Assembly: GCF_004403465.1 (NCBI RefSeq)
Contig: NZ_SOGQ01000054.1
Coordinates: 26,303-63,901, forward strand
Length of the DNA: 37,599 nt
Source: Cryobacterium sinapicolor
GTDB taxonomy: Bacteria > Actinomycetota > Actinomycetes > Actinomycetales > Microbacteriaceae
Direction: 5' to 3'
Part shown: positions 8,831 through 17,530 of the stretch, one piece after another
How positions within the stretch are numbered: the stretch's first letter is position 1
Layout of the letters: each line of letters begins with the position of its first letter
Notes under the pieces: generated by a model
What the model was told of the DNA's origin: nothing
Databases searched by the model: none
The model's input: only the letters and a program-made list of their open reading frames with translations
Program-made: the position numbers and the translations under genes

Positions 8831-9556
8831 GTGAGTAGAGCAGACCTCAATAAGCAGCCCGAGCAGGTCGCAGCCATGTTCGATCAGGTCTCCACCCATT
8901 ACGACCGCACGAACGCCGTGCTCTCGGTTGGAAACGCAGCCCTGTGGCGGATGGCCGCGACCCGCGCCGTGAACCCCCGGCGCGGAGAACGCATCCTCGA
9001 CATCGCCGCCGGAACGGGCACCTCCAGTGTCGCGCTGACGAAGACGGGCGCGCACGTCGTGGCCGCAGACTTCTCCGAGGGCATGATCAACGTGGGCCGT
9101 GCACGCCACGCGGACAACCCGCAGGTCGAGTTCGTGCAGGCCGACGCCACCGCACTGCCCTTCGCCGACAACGAGTTCGACGCCGTGACCATCTCGTTCG
9201 GCCTGCGCAACGTGGTCCAGCCCAAGAAGGCCCTGGCCGAGTTCTACCGGGTGACCAAGCCGGGCGGGCGCGTTGTGATCTGCGAGTTCTCGACGCCCCC
9301 GTTCGCCCCGATCCGGTTGGGCTACTTCGCCTACCTCACTCGGGTGATGCCGATGATCGTGAAGCTGGCGTCGTCGAACGCGGAGGCGTACGACTACCTG
9401 GGCGAGTCGATCGTGGCCTGGCCGAACCAGCAGACCCTCAGCGCCTGGCTGCGGAATGCCGGCTACGACGCCGTCGCCTACCGCAACCTGACTCTGGGCA
9501 TCGTGGCCCTGCATCGCGGCGTCAAGCCGGCGGATGCGTCCGACGCGCCGTCCTGA
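8831..9556 (+). CDS. menG: demethylmenaquinone methyltransferase
   Basis: A 241-residue SAM-dependent methyltransferase of the UbiE/MenG family, carrying out the last step of menaquinone synthesis. The N-terminal helix region has VAAMFDQVSTHYDRTNAVLS, the SAM loop is DIAAGTGTSS (GTGT at residues 61-64), and FDAVTISFGLRNV is the UbiE signature 2 region. KPGGRVVICEFSTP and the C-terminal YRNLTLGIVALHRG complete the family pattern. It is followed 32 bp later by the polyprenyl synthase gene, a common actinobacterial arrangement. Confidence 0.93.
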   Translation: MSRADLNKQPEQVAAMFDQVSTHYDRTNAVLSVGNAALWRMAATRAVNPRRGERILDIAAGTGTSSVALTKTGAHVVAADFSEGMINVGRARHADNPQVEFVQADATALPFADNEFDAVTISFGLRNVVQPKKALAEFYRVTKPGGRVVICEFSTPPFAPIRLGYFAYLTRVMPMIVKLASSNAEAYDYLGESIVAWPNQQTLSAWLRNAGYDAVAYRNLTLGIVALHRGVKPADASDAPS

Positions 9557-9576
9557 ATCCTCCCAGATCCGATCGT

Positions 9577-9582
9577 TAGGCT
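9577..9582 (+). promoter_or_regulatory. -10 box of leaderless polyprenyl synthase gene
   Basis: TAGGCT lies 6 nt before the GTG at 9589, identical in box and spacing to menF. Confidence 0.5.
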
Positions 9583-9588
9583 GACAGA

Positions 9589-10659
9589 GTGAAACCGAGC
9601 ATGCCCCTGTTCCGTCGCGGTGCTTCCGTGACGAGCCAGCTCGGCCTCAGCGATCGCATTTTCTCCACAGCCCAGGACCGCGGCCTCGCCGCGGGGATCG
9701 ACGCGGGAATCGTTCAGGTCGAGGCCAGCCTGCTGGCCGAGGTCACTTTCGCCGATGAGATTGCGAACGTCACCAGCAGGTACCTGCTCAACGCCGGCGG
9801 CAAGCGCGTGCGCCCCATGCTGGCGCTGCTGACCGCCCACCTCGGCCGCGGTAACCTGTCCGACGTGATCACCGCGGCCACGGCGATCGAGATCACCCAC
9901 CTGGCCTCGCTCTACCACGACGATGTGATGGATGACTCGGACAAGCGTCGCGGGGTGCCGAGCGCCCAGACCGTGTGGGGAAACTCGGTGGCGATTCTGA
10001 CCGGGGATCTGCTCTTCGCCCGCGCCAACCAGCTGATGGCACGGCTGGGTGAGCGGGCCATCCGTTTGCAGGCCGATACCTTCGAGCGCCTCGTGCTCGG
10101 ACAGCTGCACGAGACGGTCGGCGCTCAGCCCGGCCAGGACCCGGTGGAGCACTACATCCAGGTGCTCGCTGACAAGACCGGGTCGCTGATCGCCGCGGCC
10201 GCCCAGGCCGGCATCATCTTCTCCGACGCCCCCTCCGAGTTCGAGAAGCCCGTGATCGCGTTCGGTGAGAAGATTGGCGTCGCCTTCCAGCTCATCGACG
10301 ATGTGCTCGACCTCTCCCCGCAACCGGAGGAGACCGGCAAGGTGCCCGGCACCGACCTGCGCGCCGGGGTGGCCACCCTGCCGCTGCTGCGTCTGCGCGA
10401 GCGTGCCCCGCACGACCCCACCGCTTCCGCCCTGCTCGAACGCCTCGAACGCGACGTGATGGCCAGCAACGGCGTCGCGACCGCGGAAGCCGACTCGGCG
10501 ATCACCGAGCTGCGCGAGCACGACGTGACCGGGCAGACCCTCGCCGAGGCGCACGGCTGGGCGCACGACGCGGTCGAGGCTCTCGCCCCGCTGCCGGACG
10601 GCTCGGTCAAGAAGGCCCTCACCCGCTTCGCCGACACGATCGTTGAACGATCAAGCTAG
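9589..10659 (+). CDS. long-chain polyprenyl diphosphate synthase
   Basis: A 356-residue trans-prenyltransferase, most likely making the menaquinone side chain for MenA. The first Asp-rich motif DDVMDD is at residues 111-116 and the second, IDDVLD, at 236-241; GGKRVRPM and DKTGSL are also present. Ala106, five residues before the first motif, is small, which in this family goes with long products rather than C15. The exact chain length cannot be read from sequence. The start GTG is supported by the TAGGCT box. It may share read-through transcription with menG. Confidence 0.9.
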   Translation: MKPSMPLFRRGASVTSQLGLSDRIFSTAQDRGLAAGIDAGIVQVEASLLAEVTFADEIANVTSRYLLNAGGKRVRPMLALLTAHLGRGNLSDVITAATAIEITHLASLYHDDVMDDSDKRRGVPSAQTVWGNSVAILTGDLLFARANQLMARLGERAIRLQADTFERLVLGQLHETVGAQPGQDPVEHYIQVLADKTGSLIAAAAQAGIIFSDAPSEFEKPVIAFGEKIGVAFQLIDDVLDLSPQPEETGKVPGTDLRAGVATLPLLRLRERAPHDPTASALLERLERDVMASNGVATAEADSAITELREHDVTGQTLAEAHGWAHDAVEALAPLPDGSVKKALTRFADTIVERSS

Positions 10660-10669
10660 AAAGGCTTCC

Positions 10670-12055
10670 ATGACCAAGTTGCGATTGGCCATTGTCGGCG
10701 CGGGACCTGCGGGAATCTATGCCGCCGACATCCTGCTCAAGGCGGAACGGAATTTCGAGGTTTCGATCGACCTGTTCGACCACCTGCCGGCACCATACGG
10801 TCTCGTGCGCTACGGCGTCGCGCCAGACCACCCACGGATCAAGGGCATCATCACGGCCCTGCGTGATGTGCTCGACCGCGGCGACATCCGCGTCTTCGGC
10901 AATGTGCGGTTCGGCATCGACATCACCCTCGACGACCTCAAGAAGCACTACAACGCCGTCATCTTCGCGACTGGAGCAGTGCACGACGCCGACCTAGACA
11001 TCCCGGGCATCGATCTGGACGGCTCCTACGGGGCGGCCCGCTTCGTGAGCTGGTTCGACGGCCACCCAGACGTGCCGCGCACCTGGCCGCTGGACGCGCG
11101 GAAGGTGGCCGTCATCGGAAACGGCAACGTGGCGTTGGATGTCGCCCGGATGCTGGCCAAGCACGCCGATGACCTGCTGAGCACGGAGATCCCAGTGAAC
11201 GTCTACGAGGGGCTCAAGGCGTCGCCGGTGACGGATGTGCACGTGTTCGGCCGCCGCGGGCCGACCTCCGTGAAGTTCACCCCGCTCGAGCTGCGGGAAC
11301 TCGGCGACCTGCCCGACGTGGACATCGTCCTCTACGACGAGGACTTCGAGTACGACGCCGCCGCGCGGGACGCGGTGTCCAGCAACAAGCAGGTCTTCGT
11401 GATCGACAAGGTTCTGAACAAGTGGCGGGAGCGCCCGGCCGGGACGGCCAGTCGCCGCCTGCACCTGCACTTCTTCGCCAAGCCCCTCGAAATCGTCGAC
11501 GACGGCACCGGCCGGGTCGGCGGCATCCGTTACGAACGCACCACCCCGGACGGGCAGGGCGGCGTCGTCGGCACCGGTGAGATCCGCGAGCTGCCGATTC
11601 AGGCCGTCTACCGCGCGGTCGGCTATTTCGGCTCACCGCTGCCGGGCGTTCCGTTCGACAAAAAGCGTGGCGTGATCCCCAACCGGGAGGGACAGGTGCT
11701 CTGGAAGGGTGACCCCTCGTTCGGGTCGAAGGGCGCCAACACGCAGATGTACGGCGTCTACGCGACAGGGTGGATCAAGCGTGGGCCGGTCGGGCTGATC
11801 GGGCACACGAAGTCGGACGCCATGGAGACCGTGCGGCACCTGATCAACGACCTCGGCAACTGGTGGCGCCCGGAGTCCCCGTCGGAGCAGAGCATCCTGG
11901 ACCTGCTCGACGCACGCGGGGTGCACTACACGAACCTGGACGGCTGGCACCGGCTCGACCAGCACGAGCTGGCGCTCGGCTCCGACGTGGGCCGCATTCG
12001 GGTCAAGGTCGTGCCTCGCGACGAGATGGTCGAGATCTCCCGGGCCGAGCGCTGA
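10670..12055 (+). CDS. FAD-dependent ferredoxin-NADP+ reductase (FprA / adrenodoxin reductase type)
   Basis: A 461-residue flavoprotein. The FAD-binding GAGPAG is at residues 10-15, followed by LPAPYGLVRYGVAPDHPRIK, the hallmark of the adrenodoxin reductase-like family. The NADP-binding segment VIGNGNVALDVARML is near residue 150, and a GPVGLIGHTKSDAMETV region precedes the C-terminal domain. It moves electrons between NADPH and ferredoxins. The ATG at 10670 is chosen for the AGAAAGG site 5 nt upstream; it begins 10 bp after the polyprenyl synthase stop, so it may be part of that transcript. Confidence 0.9.
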   Translation: MTKLRLAIVGAGPAGIYAADILLKAERNFEVSIDLFDHLPAPYGLVRYGVAPDHPRIKGIITALRDVLDRGDIRVFGNVRFGIDITLDDLKKHYNAVIFATGAVHDADLDIPGIDLDGSYGAARFVSWFDGHPDVPRTWPLDARKVAVIGNGNVALDVARMLAKHADDLLSTEIPVNVYEGLKASPVTDVHVFGRRGPTSVKFTPLELRELGDLPDVDIVLYDEDFEYDAAARDAVSSNKQVFVIDKVLNKWRERPAGTASRRLHLHFFAKPLEIVDDGTGRVGGIRYERTTPDGQGGVVGTGEIRELPIQAVYRAVGYFGSPLPGVPFDKKRGVIPNREGQVLWKGDPSFGSKGANTQMYGVYATGWIKRGPVGLIGHTKSDAMETVRHLINDLGNWWRPESPSEQSILDLLDARGVHYTNLDGWHRLDQHELALGSDVGRIRVKVVPRDEMVEISRAER

Positions 12056-12067
12056 CCTGCTGCTGAC

Positions 12068-12147
12068 GAATTCGACGGAGATTTTGCCGGACAACCCGCT
12101 TTTCGGCCGGAATGCCGGCCGAATCGGCAAAATCTCCGTCGCATTGG
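12068..12147. repeat. intergenic palindromic element, copy A
   Basis: Outer arms at 12068-12089 and 12125-12147 share GACGGAGATTTTGCCG and its perfect complement (16 bp), with a near-match extension to AATTC. An inner stem, CGGCCGG (12104-12110) / CCGGCCG (12115-12121) with loop AATG, makes the element a nested hairpin. It lies between the convergent fprA-type and yajQ genes. A related copy is at 17431-17517. Confidence 0.85.
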
Positions 12148-12207
12148 TGAGGACTTGGGGCGTGCCGGCCCGGCCGTCGGCGCGACGCATCGGCCGCCGG
12201 GGCGGGA

Positions 12208-12696
12208 CTAACGGAAGTTGACGAACTGCAGGGCGACGTCGAGGTCCTTGCCCTTGAGCAGGGACATGGTGGCCTGCAGGTCGTCGCGGCTCTTCGAGCT
12301 GACCCGCAGCTCGTCGCCCTGGATCTGGCTCTTGACGCCCTTGGGCCCCTCGTCCCGAATGATCTTGTTGATCTTCTTCGCGTTTTCCTGGTCGATTCCG
12401 GCCTTCATCGAGGCCTCGATCCGGAATTCCTTGCCCGAGGCGAAGGGATCGCCCGCATCCAGGCTGCGCAGGGAGATGCCGCGCTTGATCAGCTTCGATT
12501 CGAAGACTTCGAGGATCGCCTTGACGCGCTCCTCGGAGTTCGCCTTCATGAGCACCTTTTCGCCGCTCATCTCGATCGAGGCGCCGACATTCTTGAAGTC
12601 GTAGCGCTGGGCGACCTCTTTGTGGGCCTGGTTGAGGGCGTTGTCGACCTCCATCGGGTCAACCTTGCTGACGATGTCGAACGTTGAGTCTGCCAT
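12208..12696 (-). CDS. YajQ family protein
   Basis: A 162-residue protein matching the YajQ/DUF520 family throughout, from [20 protein letters not shown] through QRYDFK and [15 protein letters not shown] (here [19 protein letters not shown]) to [10 protein letters not shown]. Family members have two ferredoxin-like folds; some bind cyclic di-GMP or nucleic acid, but the role in Actinobacteria is unclear. On the minus strand TACTAT (12709-12704) is 7 nt before the ATG, so the gene appears leaderless and independently transcribed despite following the lacI-type gene by 25 bp. Confidence 0.9.
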   Translation of the reverse strand: MADSTFDIVSKVDPMEVDNALNQAHKEVAQRYDFKNVGASIEMSGEKVLMKANSEERVKAILEVFESKLIKRGISLRSLDAGDPFASGKEFRIEASMKAGIDQENAKKINKIIRDEGPKGVKSQIQGDELRVSSKSRDDLQATMSLLKGKDLDVALQFVNFR

Positions 12697-12703
12697 GCCT
12701 GCA

Positions 12704-12709
12704 ATAGTA
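12704..12709 (-). promoter_or_regulatory. -10 box of leaderless yajQ
   Basis: TACTAT on the minus strand, 7 nt before the ATG at 12696, just past the end of the lacI-type gene. Confidence 0.5.
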
Positions 12710-12721
12710 CCCAGTGGGTGG

Positions 12722-13738
12722 CTATTCGCCGGGCCGGGCGGTGCTGGAGCGCACGAGGAGCTCGAAGGGCATCGGGGTGTTCAGAGAGGAGAGCTGGTTC
12801 TGGCCGGGGCGCAGCCGGTCCAGCAGGATCTCGACGGCTTTCTCGCCCTGCCCCTGCGGGAACTGGGCGATCGTGGTGAGGCCGAAGAAATCCGCGAGTT
12901 CGTGGTCATCGATTCCGATCACGGATACGTCCCGTGGCACGACGAGGCCGAGGTCCCGTGCCGCAAGGATGACTCCGATCGCCATCTCGTCTGAGCCGGC
13001 GAATACGGCGCTCGGCCGACCGCGCGGGTTGCCAAGAAGTTGTATGGCCGCTTGGTAGCCGCTCTTCATCGTGAAGTCCGCAGGCCTGAACAATTCGGCA
13101 GCCGGAGTGATTCCAGCTGCCGTCAGGGCTAACTCATAGCCGACCCGACGGTTGGTAGGAAGATGGAAGTCCCGGTCGACGTCCTCATTTCCACCGATGT
13201 GTGCGATCCGTGTGTGGCCCAGGGAGAGGAGATGTTCCGTGGCGAGCCTGGCCACGGCAACATCATCGATCGTGAGAGTGCGAACACCCTCGATCGGGCC
13301 GCCGACGCCGACCAGCGGCTTGTCGAGTGCGTGCAGGGTGGCAACTTCGGTCGTGGTCAGTTCGAGCGAAATCGCGATGACAGCATCCACTCTCTGACGC
13401 AGCAGGAAATGGTTGAACACGATTCGGCGCTCGCCGCCGCCGCCGGTCAGGCTGAACAGGGTGAGGTCATAGCCGTTTTTCAAGAGGGATTTCTGAGCAC
13501 CCTCGACAACGCTGGAGAAGAACCAGCGGTCAAGGAAGGGAACGACGACACCGATGTTCTTCATCCGTCCGGAGGCGAGACTCGATGCCGTGGAGGAGAC
13601 GACGTAGCCGAGTTCCCCGGCGGATGCTTCGACCTTTAACCGGGTGGCAGGGGATACATGGCCGTTGCCGCTGAGTGCGCGCGAAACAGTGGCGGTAGAG
13701 ACGCCCGCGTGGCGGGCGACGTCATCGATGCCTACCAT
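12722..13738 (-). CDS. LacI family transcriptional regulator
   Basis: A 338-residue repressor with the LacI helix-turn-helix at the N-terminus ([20 protein letters not shown], then [21 protein letters not shown], which contains the hinge lead-in) and a periplasmic-binding-protein-like sensor domain ([60 protein letters not shown]). It is the only LacI-type gene here, and two LacI-type operators flank the maltose promoters about 5.5 kb away, so it is a reasonable candidate maltose regulator; the distance and the lack of such an operator at its own promoter leave this open. AGGA sits 5 nt before the ATG. Confidence 0.88.
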   Translation of the reverse strand: MVGIDDVARHAGVSTATVSRALSGNGHVSPATRLKVEASAGELGYVVSSTASSLASGRMKNIGVVVPFLDRWFFSSVVEGAQKSLLKNGYDLTLFSLTGGGGERRIVFNHFLLRQRVDAVIAISLELTTTEVATLHALDKPLVGVGGPIEGVRTLTIDDVAVARLATEHLLSLGHTRIAHIGGNEDVDRDFHLPTNRRVGYELALTAAGITPAAELFRPADFTMKSGYQAAIQLLGNPRGRPSAVFAGSDEMAIGVILAARDLGLVVPRDVSVIGIDDHELADFFGLTTIAQFPQGQGEKAVEILLDRLRPGQNQLSSLNTPMPFELLVRSSTARPGE

Positions 13739-13890
13739 GAGGTTCCTATCGGGAATGAAGTTGAGTCATCTCCGATCATATCCACCGTCCGATAGGTACC
13801 GGACGTGCCGATTTCTCCCTGGGCACCAAAACCTTGTATTCTGTCTGAGCGCCTCCGGTCACGTGTTTTGCATATGGTCGGGTGCGTATT

Positions 13891-13972
13891 GGCAAGTTAC
13901 CCAAGTGGCCAAAGGGATCTGACTGTAAATCAGCCGTCTTAGACTTCGGGGGTTCGAATCCCTCACTTGCCA
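13891..13972 (+). tRNA. tRNA-Tyr (GTA)
   Basis: Acceptor arms GGCAAGT (13891-13897) and ACTTGCC (13965-13971) pair fully, with discriminator A. The anticodon loop reads CTGTAAA with anticodon GTA. The long variable arm (CCGTCTTAGACTTCGG) makes it class II, as expected for bacterial tRNA-Tyr. The T-arm is GGGGGTTCGAATCCC-like. CCA is not encoded. Confidence 0.96.
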
Positions 13973-13991
13973 CTCACACTTCTGCATCACC

Positions 13992-13997
13992 TAGCGT
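13992..13997 (+). promoter_or_regulatory. -10 box of leaderless inositol monophosphatase-like gene
   Basis: TAGCGT lies 6 nt before the ATG at 14004, 19 bp beyond the tRNA-Tyr end. Confidence 0.45.
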
Positions 13998-14003
13998 TGA
14001 GGC

Positions 14004-14837
14004 ATGACAACTCCTGCCTCAGCCGGTTTGCTTCGCCTCGCCCAGGACACCGCGCTCGCCGCGGGGGAACTGGCCGCCAGGCGGCGCGCCGGAGGGGTGC
14101 AGGTCGCCGCGTCGAAGTCCTCCCCGGAAGACATCGTGACCCTGGCCGACCAGGAGACCGAATCGCTGATTCGGGCTCTGCTGGCCGAGGCCCGGCCCGA
14201 TGACGGTTTCTTCGGTGAAGAATCGGCGGCCACGCGCGGCACGTCCGGTCTGACCTGGGTCGTCGACCCGATCGACGGCACCGTCAACTACCTCTACGGG
14301 TTCCCGGCCTGGGCGGTCAGCATCGCCGTCGTCGAGGGAGACCCGGACCCGGCCACCTGGACCACCCTGGCCGGCGCGGTCTACAACCCGACCGGCGACG
14401 AACTGTTCACCGCGGCCGCCGGTGAGGGGGCGTGGCTGGGCGGCCGCCGGCTACACGTGCCCACGGCCGTGCCGCTGTCGCTGTCGTTACTGGGCACCGG
14501 TTTCTCCTATCGCGCGGCCGAGCGGGAGCGCCAGGCGGACGTGGTGCGGGGCCTGATCGGCCAGGTTCGGGACATCCGTCGCATCGGGTCGGCCGCACTC
14601 GACCTGTGTTCAGTCGCCGCCGGGCGGTTGAACCTCTACTACGAGCGCGGGCTGAACCCCTGGGACCACGCGGCGGGGGCTCTGGTGGCGCGCGAAGCCG
14701 GCGCCCGCGTCGGCGGCTTCGGGGCCGAACGGGAGAGCGGCGACCTGCTCATTGCCGGAGCTCCCGGACTCTACCGGGTCTTCGAGCCTCTCTTGGCCGA
14801 TCTATTCGAAGAATTCATGACCGACGGGAAAGCCTAG
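14004..14837 (+). CDS. inositol monophosphatase family protein
   Basis: A 277-residue Mg-dependent phosphatase of the IMPase/FBPase superfamily. Metal-binding signatures: FFGEES near residue 72, WVVDPIDGTVNY near 85-96, and the C-terminal NPWDHAAGALVAREAGARVGG. Substrate could be inositol-1-phosphate, histidinol phosphate or another sugar phosphate; sequence alone does not decide. A TAGCGT box 6 nt upstream supports the ATG at 14004. The gene stands alone between tRNA-Tyr and the M23 peptidase. Confidence 0.88.
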   Translation: MTTPASAGLLRLAQDTALAAGELAARRRAGGVQVAASKSSPEDIVTLADQETESLIRALLAEARPDDGFFGEESAATRGTSGLTWVVDPIDGTVNYLYGFPAWAVSIAVVEGDPDPATWTTLAGAVYNPTGDELFTAAAGEGAWLGGRRLHVPTAVPLSLSLLGTGFSYRAAERERQADVVRGLIGQVRDIRRIGSAALDLCSVAAGRLNLYYERGLNPWDHAAGALVAREAGARVGGFGAERESGDLLIAGAPGLYRVFEPLLADLFEEFMTDGKA

Positions 14838-14872
14838 GCGCCTGAACCGCATCGACCGAGACGGATACCGCG

Positions 14873-14897
14873 GAAACACGGGCAACCGAGGTGTTTC
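14873..14897 (+). terminator. weak hairpin after the monophosphatase gene
   Basis: GAAACAC (14873-14879) and GTGTTTC (14891-14897) form a 7-bp stem with an 11-nt loop, 35 bp after the stop. There is no T-tract, so termination is only suggested. Confidence 0.35.
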
Positions 14898-14989
14898 GGG
14901 AGGCCCACCGGCCGTGTCGGAAGCGGAGGCAGGTGCCCCGCTTTCGGGTGTCATTCTGTGTCCGGCTGTGCAATTCCGGGGCCGCAGAC

Positions 14990-15037
14990 GGTAGTCTGTA
15001 GTGATTCGTTACTTTGGCTTAGGTCGAAGAGACTACC
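14990..15037. promoter_or_regulatory. inverted repeat upstream of the M23 peptidase gene
   Basis: GGTAGTCT (14990-14997) and AGACTACC (15030-15037) form a perfect 8-bp inverted repeat 32 bp apart. The left arm contains TAGTCT, which resembles a -10 box. It could be an operator or a leader structure. I do not recognise a known riboswitch here. Confidence 0.4.
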
Positions 15038-15114
15038 CTTTTCACTTCCGACGCGCCGAAAGTACCTCTCCTTTGCTCCCTCCCTCGTCCAGCCCGGCTG
15101 CCTCGCTGCCGGGT

Positions 15115-16353
<1,239 letters not shown>

Positions 16354-16379
16354 GTCAATCGGAACCGGGCCGATCGGAA

Positions 16380-17291
16380 CTAGCCGGCGGCCTCGTCCTC
16401 GTCGTCTTGCTCGGCCTCCGGCCTGTCCGCGCCGGAGGGCGCGGCGGCCCGGGTGCGGCTGATTGCAGCGAGGAGCCCCTCGGGCAACGCGAGCTGCGAC
16501 AGCCCCGCGATCTCGAGCAGGTCGGTCTCGCTGCGGCCATCGGGATCCATGGCTAGGACCTGATCGTGCAAACCCTCCATTTTCAGGTCGAGGCGGTTGG
16601 CGACATCCGCCGCCTGTTTGAGGTCGGCTACCAGATCGATCGGAACCGCCCCGCGGTACTTGTAATAGATCTTGTGCTCGAGGCTTGCCCAGAAGTCCAT
16701 CGCGACGGTGCGGATTTGGATCTCGACCGTGACCTCGTCGACCCGGTCGGACATGAAGACGGGGATGTCGACGATCAGGTGCAGGCTCTTGTAGCCGTTC
16801 GGCTTGGGGGCGGCTATGTAGTCCTTGACCTCGAGCACCGTGACGTCGAGCTGGCTGGTGAGCATGTCGAGGATGCGGTAGGTGTCGGAGATGAAGCTGC
16901 AGGTGATCCGGATGCCGGCGATGTCCTGGATCTGGGCGCGGATGTCGTCGAGGACCAGGGGGCAACCCTTGCGGACGGCCTTCTTCAGGATGCCCTCGGG
17001 CGACTTCAACCGCGAGGCGACGTGCTCGATCGGACTGTAGTCGTGGATGGAGGCGAACTCCTCCTTCAAGATGTTGATCTTCGTCATCATCTCGTCGGTC
17101 GCGAACTTGTACGCCAGCATGAACCGGGTCAGCTCTGTCTTGAGCTCGCGCAGTTCGGCGAGGTCCCGGTGCGAAGGTGTTGTCTGAGCGGCTGCGGCTG
17201 CGGCTGCTGTGGCGGATCCGGTTCCGGTGCCGGTGCCGGTGCCGGTGCCGGATCCGTGTTCGGTGCCGTGGTCCATCCCCGTGCCGGTCAC
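16380..17291 (-). CDS. small alarmone synthetase (RelQ-like GTP pyrophosphokinase)
   Basis: A 303-residue single-domain RelA/SpoT-type synthetase making (p)ppGpp from ATP and GTP/GDP. The core has ASRLKSPEGILKKAVRKG, DIAGIRITCSF, NGYKSLHLIVDIP and VEIQIRTVAMDFWASLEHKI, matching YjbM/RelQ enzymes; there is no HD hydrolase or regulatory C-terminus. The N-terminal ~35 residues are unusual low complexity: a (GT)n run followed by poly-Ala. The C-terminal tail is acidic. The GTG at 17291 has AAGGAG 5 nt upstream. It converges on the M23 gene with 26 bp between stops. Confidence 0.88.
   Translation of the reverse strand: MTGTGMDHGTEHGSGTGTGTGTGTGSATAAAAAAAQTTPSHRDLAELRELKTELTRFMLAYKFATDEMMTKINILKEEFASIHDYSPIEHVASRLKSPEGILKKAVRKGCPLVLDDIRAQIQDIAGIRITCSFISDTYRILDMLTSQLDVTVLEVKDYIAAPKPNGYKSLHLIVDIPVFMSDRVDEVTVEIQIRTVAMDFWASLEHKIYYKYRGAVPIDLVADLKQAADVANRLDLKMEGLHDQVLAMDPDGRSETDLLEIAGLSQLALPEGLLAAISRTRAAAPSGADRPEAEQDDEDEAAG
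17220..17249 (-). repeat. in-frame hexamer repeat in the alarmone synthetase N-terminus
   Basis: Four perfect GGTGCC units (17226-17249, plus strand) preceded by one degenerate GGTTCC encode the Gly-Thr run on the minus strand. Together with the poly-Ala run next to it the N-terminus looks length-variable. Confidence 0.9.
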
Positions 17292-17430
17292 TGCTGCTCC
17301 TTCTGTGCGCTGCGCGCACAGATCGGGCGACGCCCTTCGATTGTCCCATGGCGGGGCTGCCGGGCCGCTGATGGCGGTGCCGGGGTGCGCGGCGTCGGTC
17401 GCCCACGAGTATCACTCTGCCCTGTGTCCC

Positions 17431-17517
17431 GAACGAATTCGACGGAGATTTTGCTCTGGAAACGGGTTTTGGGCTTCAAACCGGCCGTTTCGGGCAATAT
17501 CTCCGTCGAATTGGTTC
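17431..17517. repeat. intergenic palindromic element, copy B
   Basis: Arms at 17431-17454 and 17494-17517 are 24-bp inverted repeats with two mismatches, containing AATTCGACGGAGAT on both sides. An inner stem pairs GAAACGG with CCGTTTC. Arm sequence is shared with copy A at 12068-12147, but the loops differ. It lies between the alpha-glucosidase stop and the alarmone synthetase start. Confidence 0.85.
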
Positions 17518-17530
17518 AGGCGGAGGCTGG

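Noticed and set aside
12066..12147. Simple intrinsic terminator for the convergent genes
   Set aside because: It may terminate transcription, but the same arms recur at 17431-17517 around a different loop, so a repeated element explains it better.
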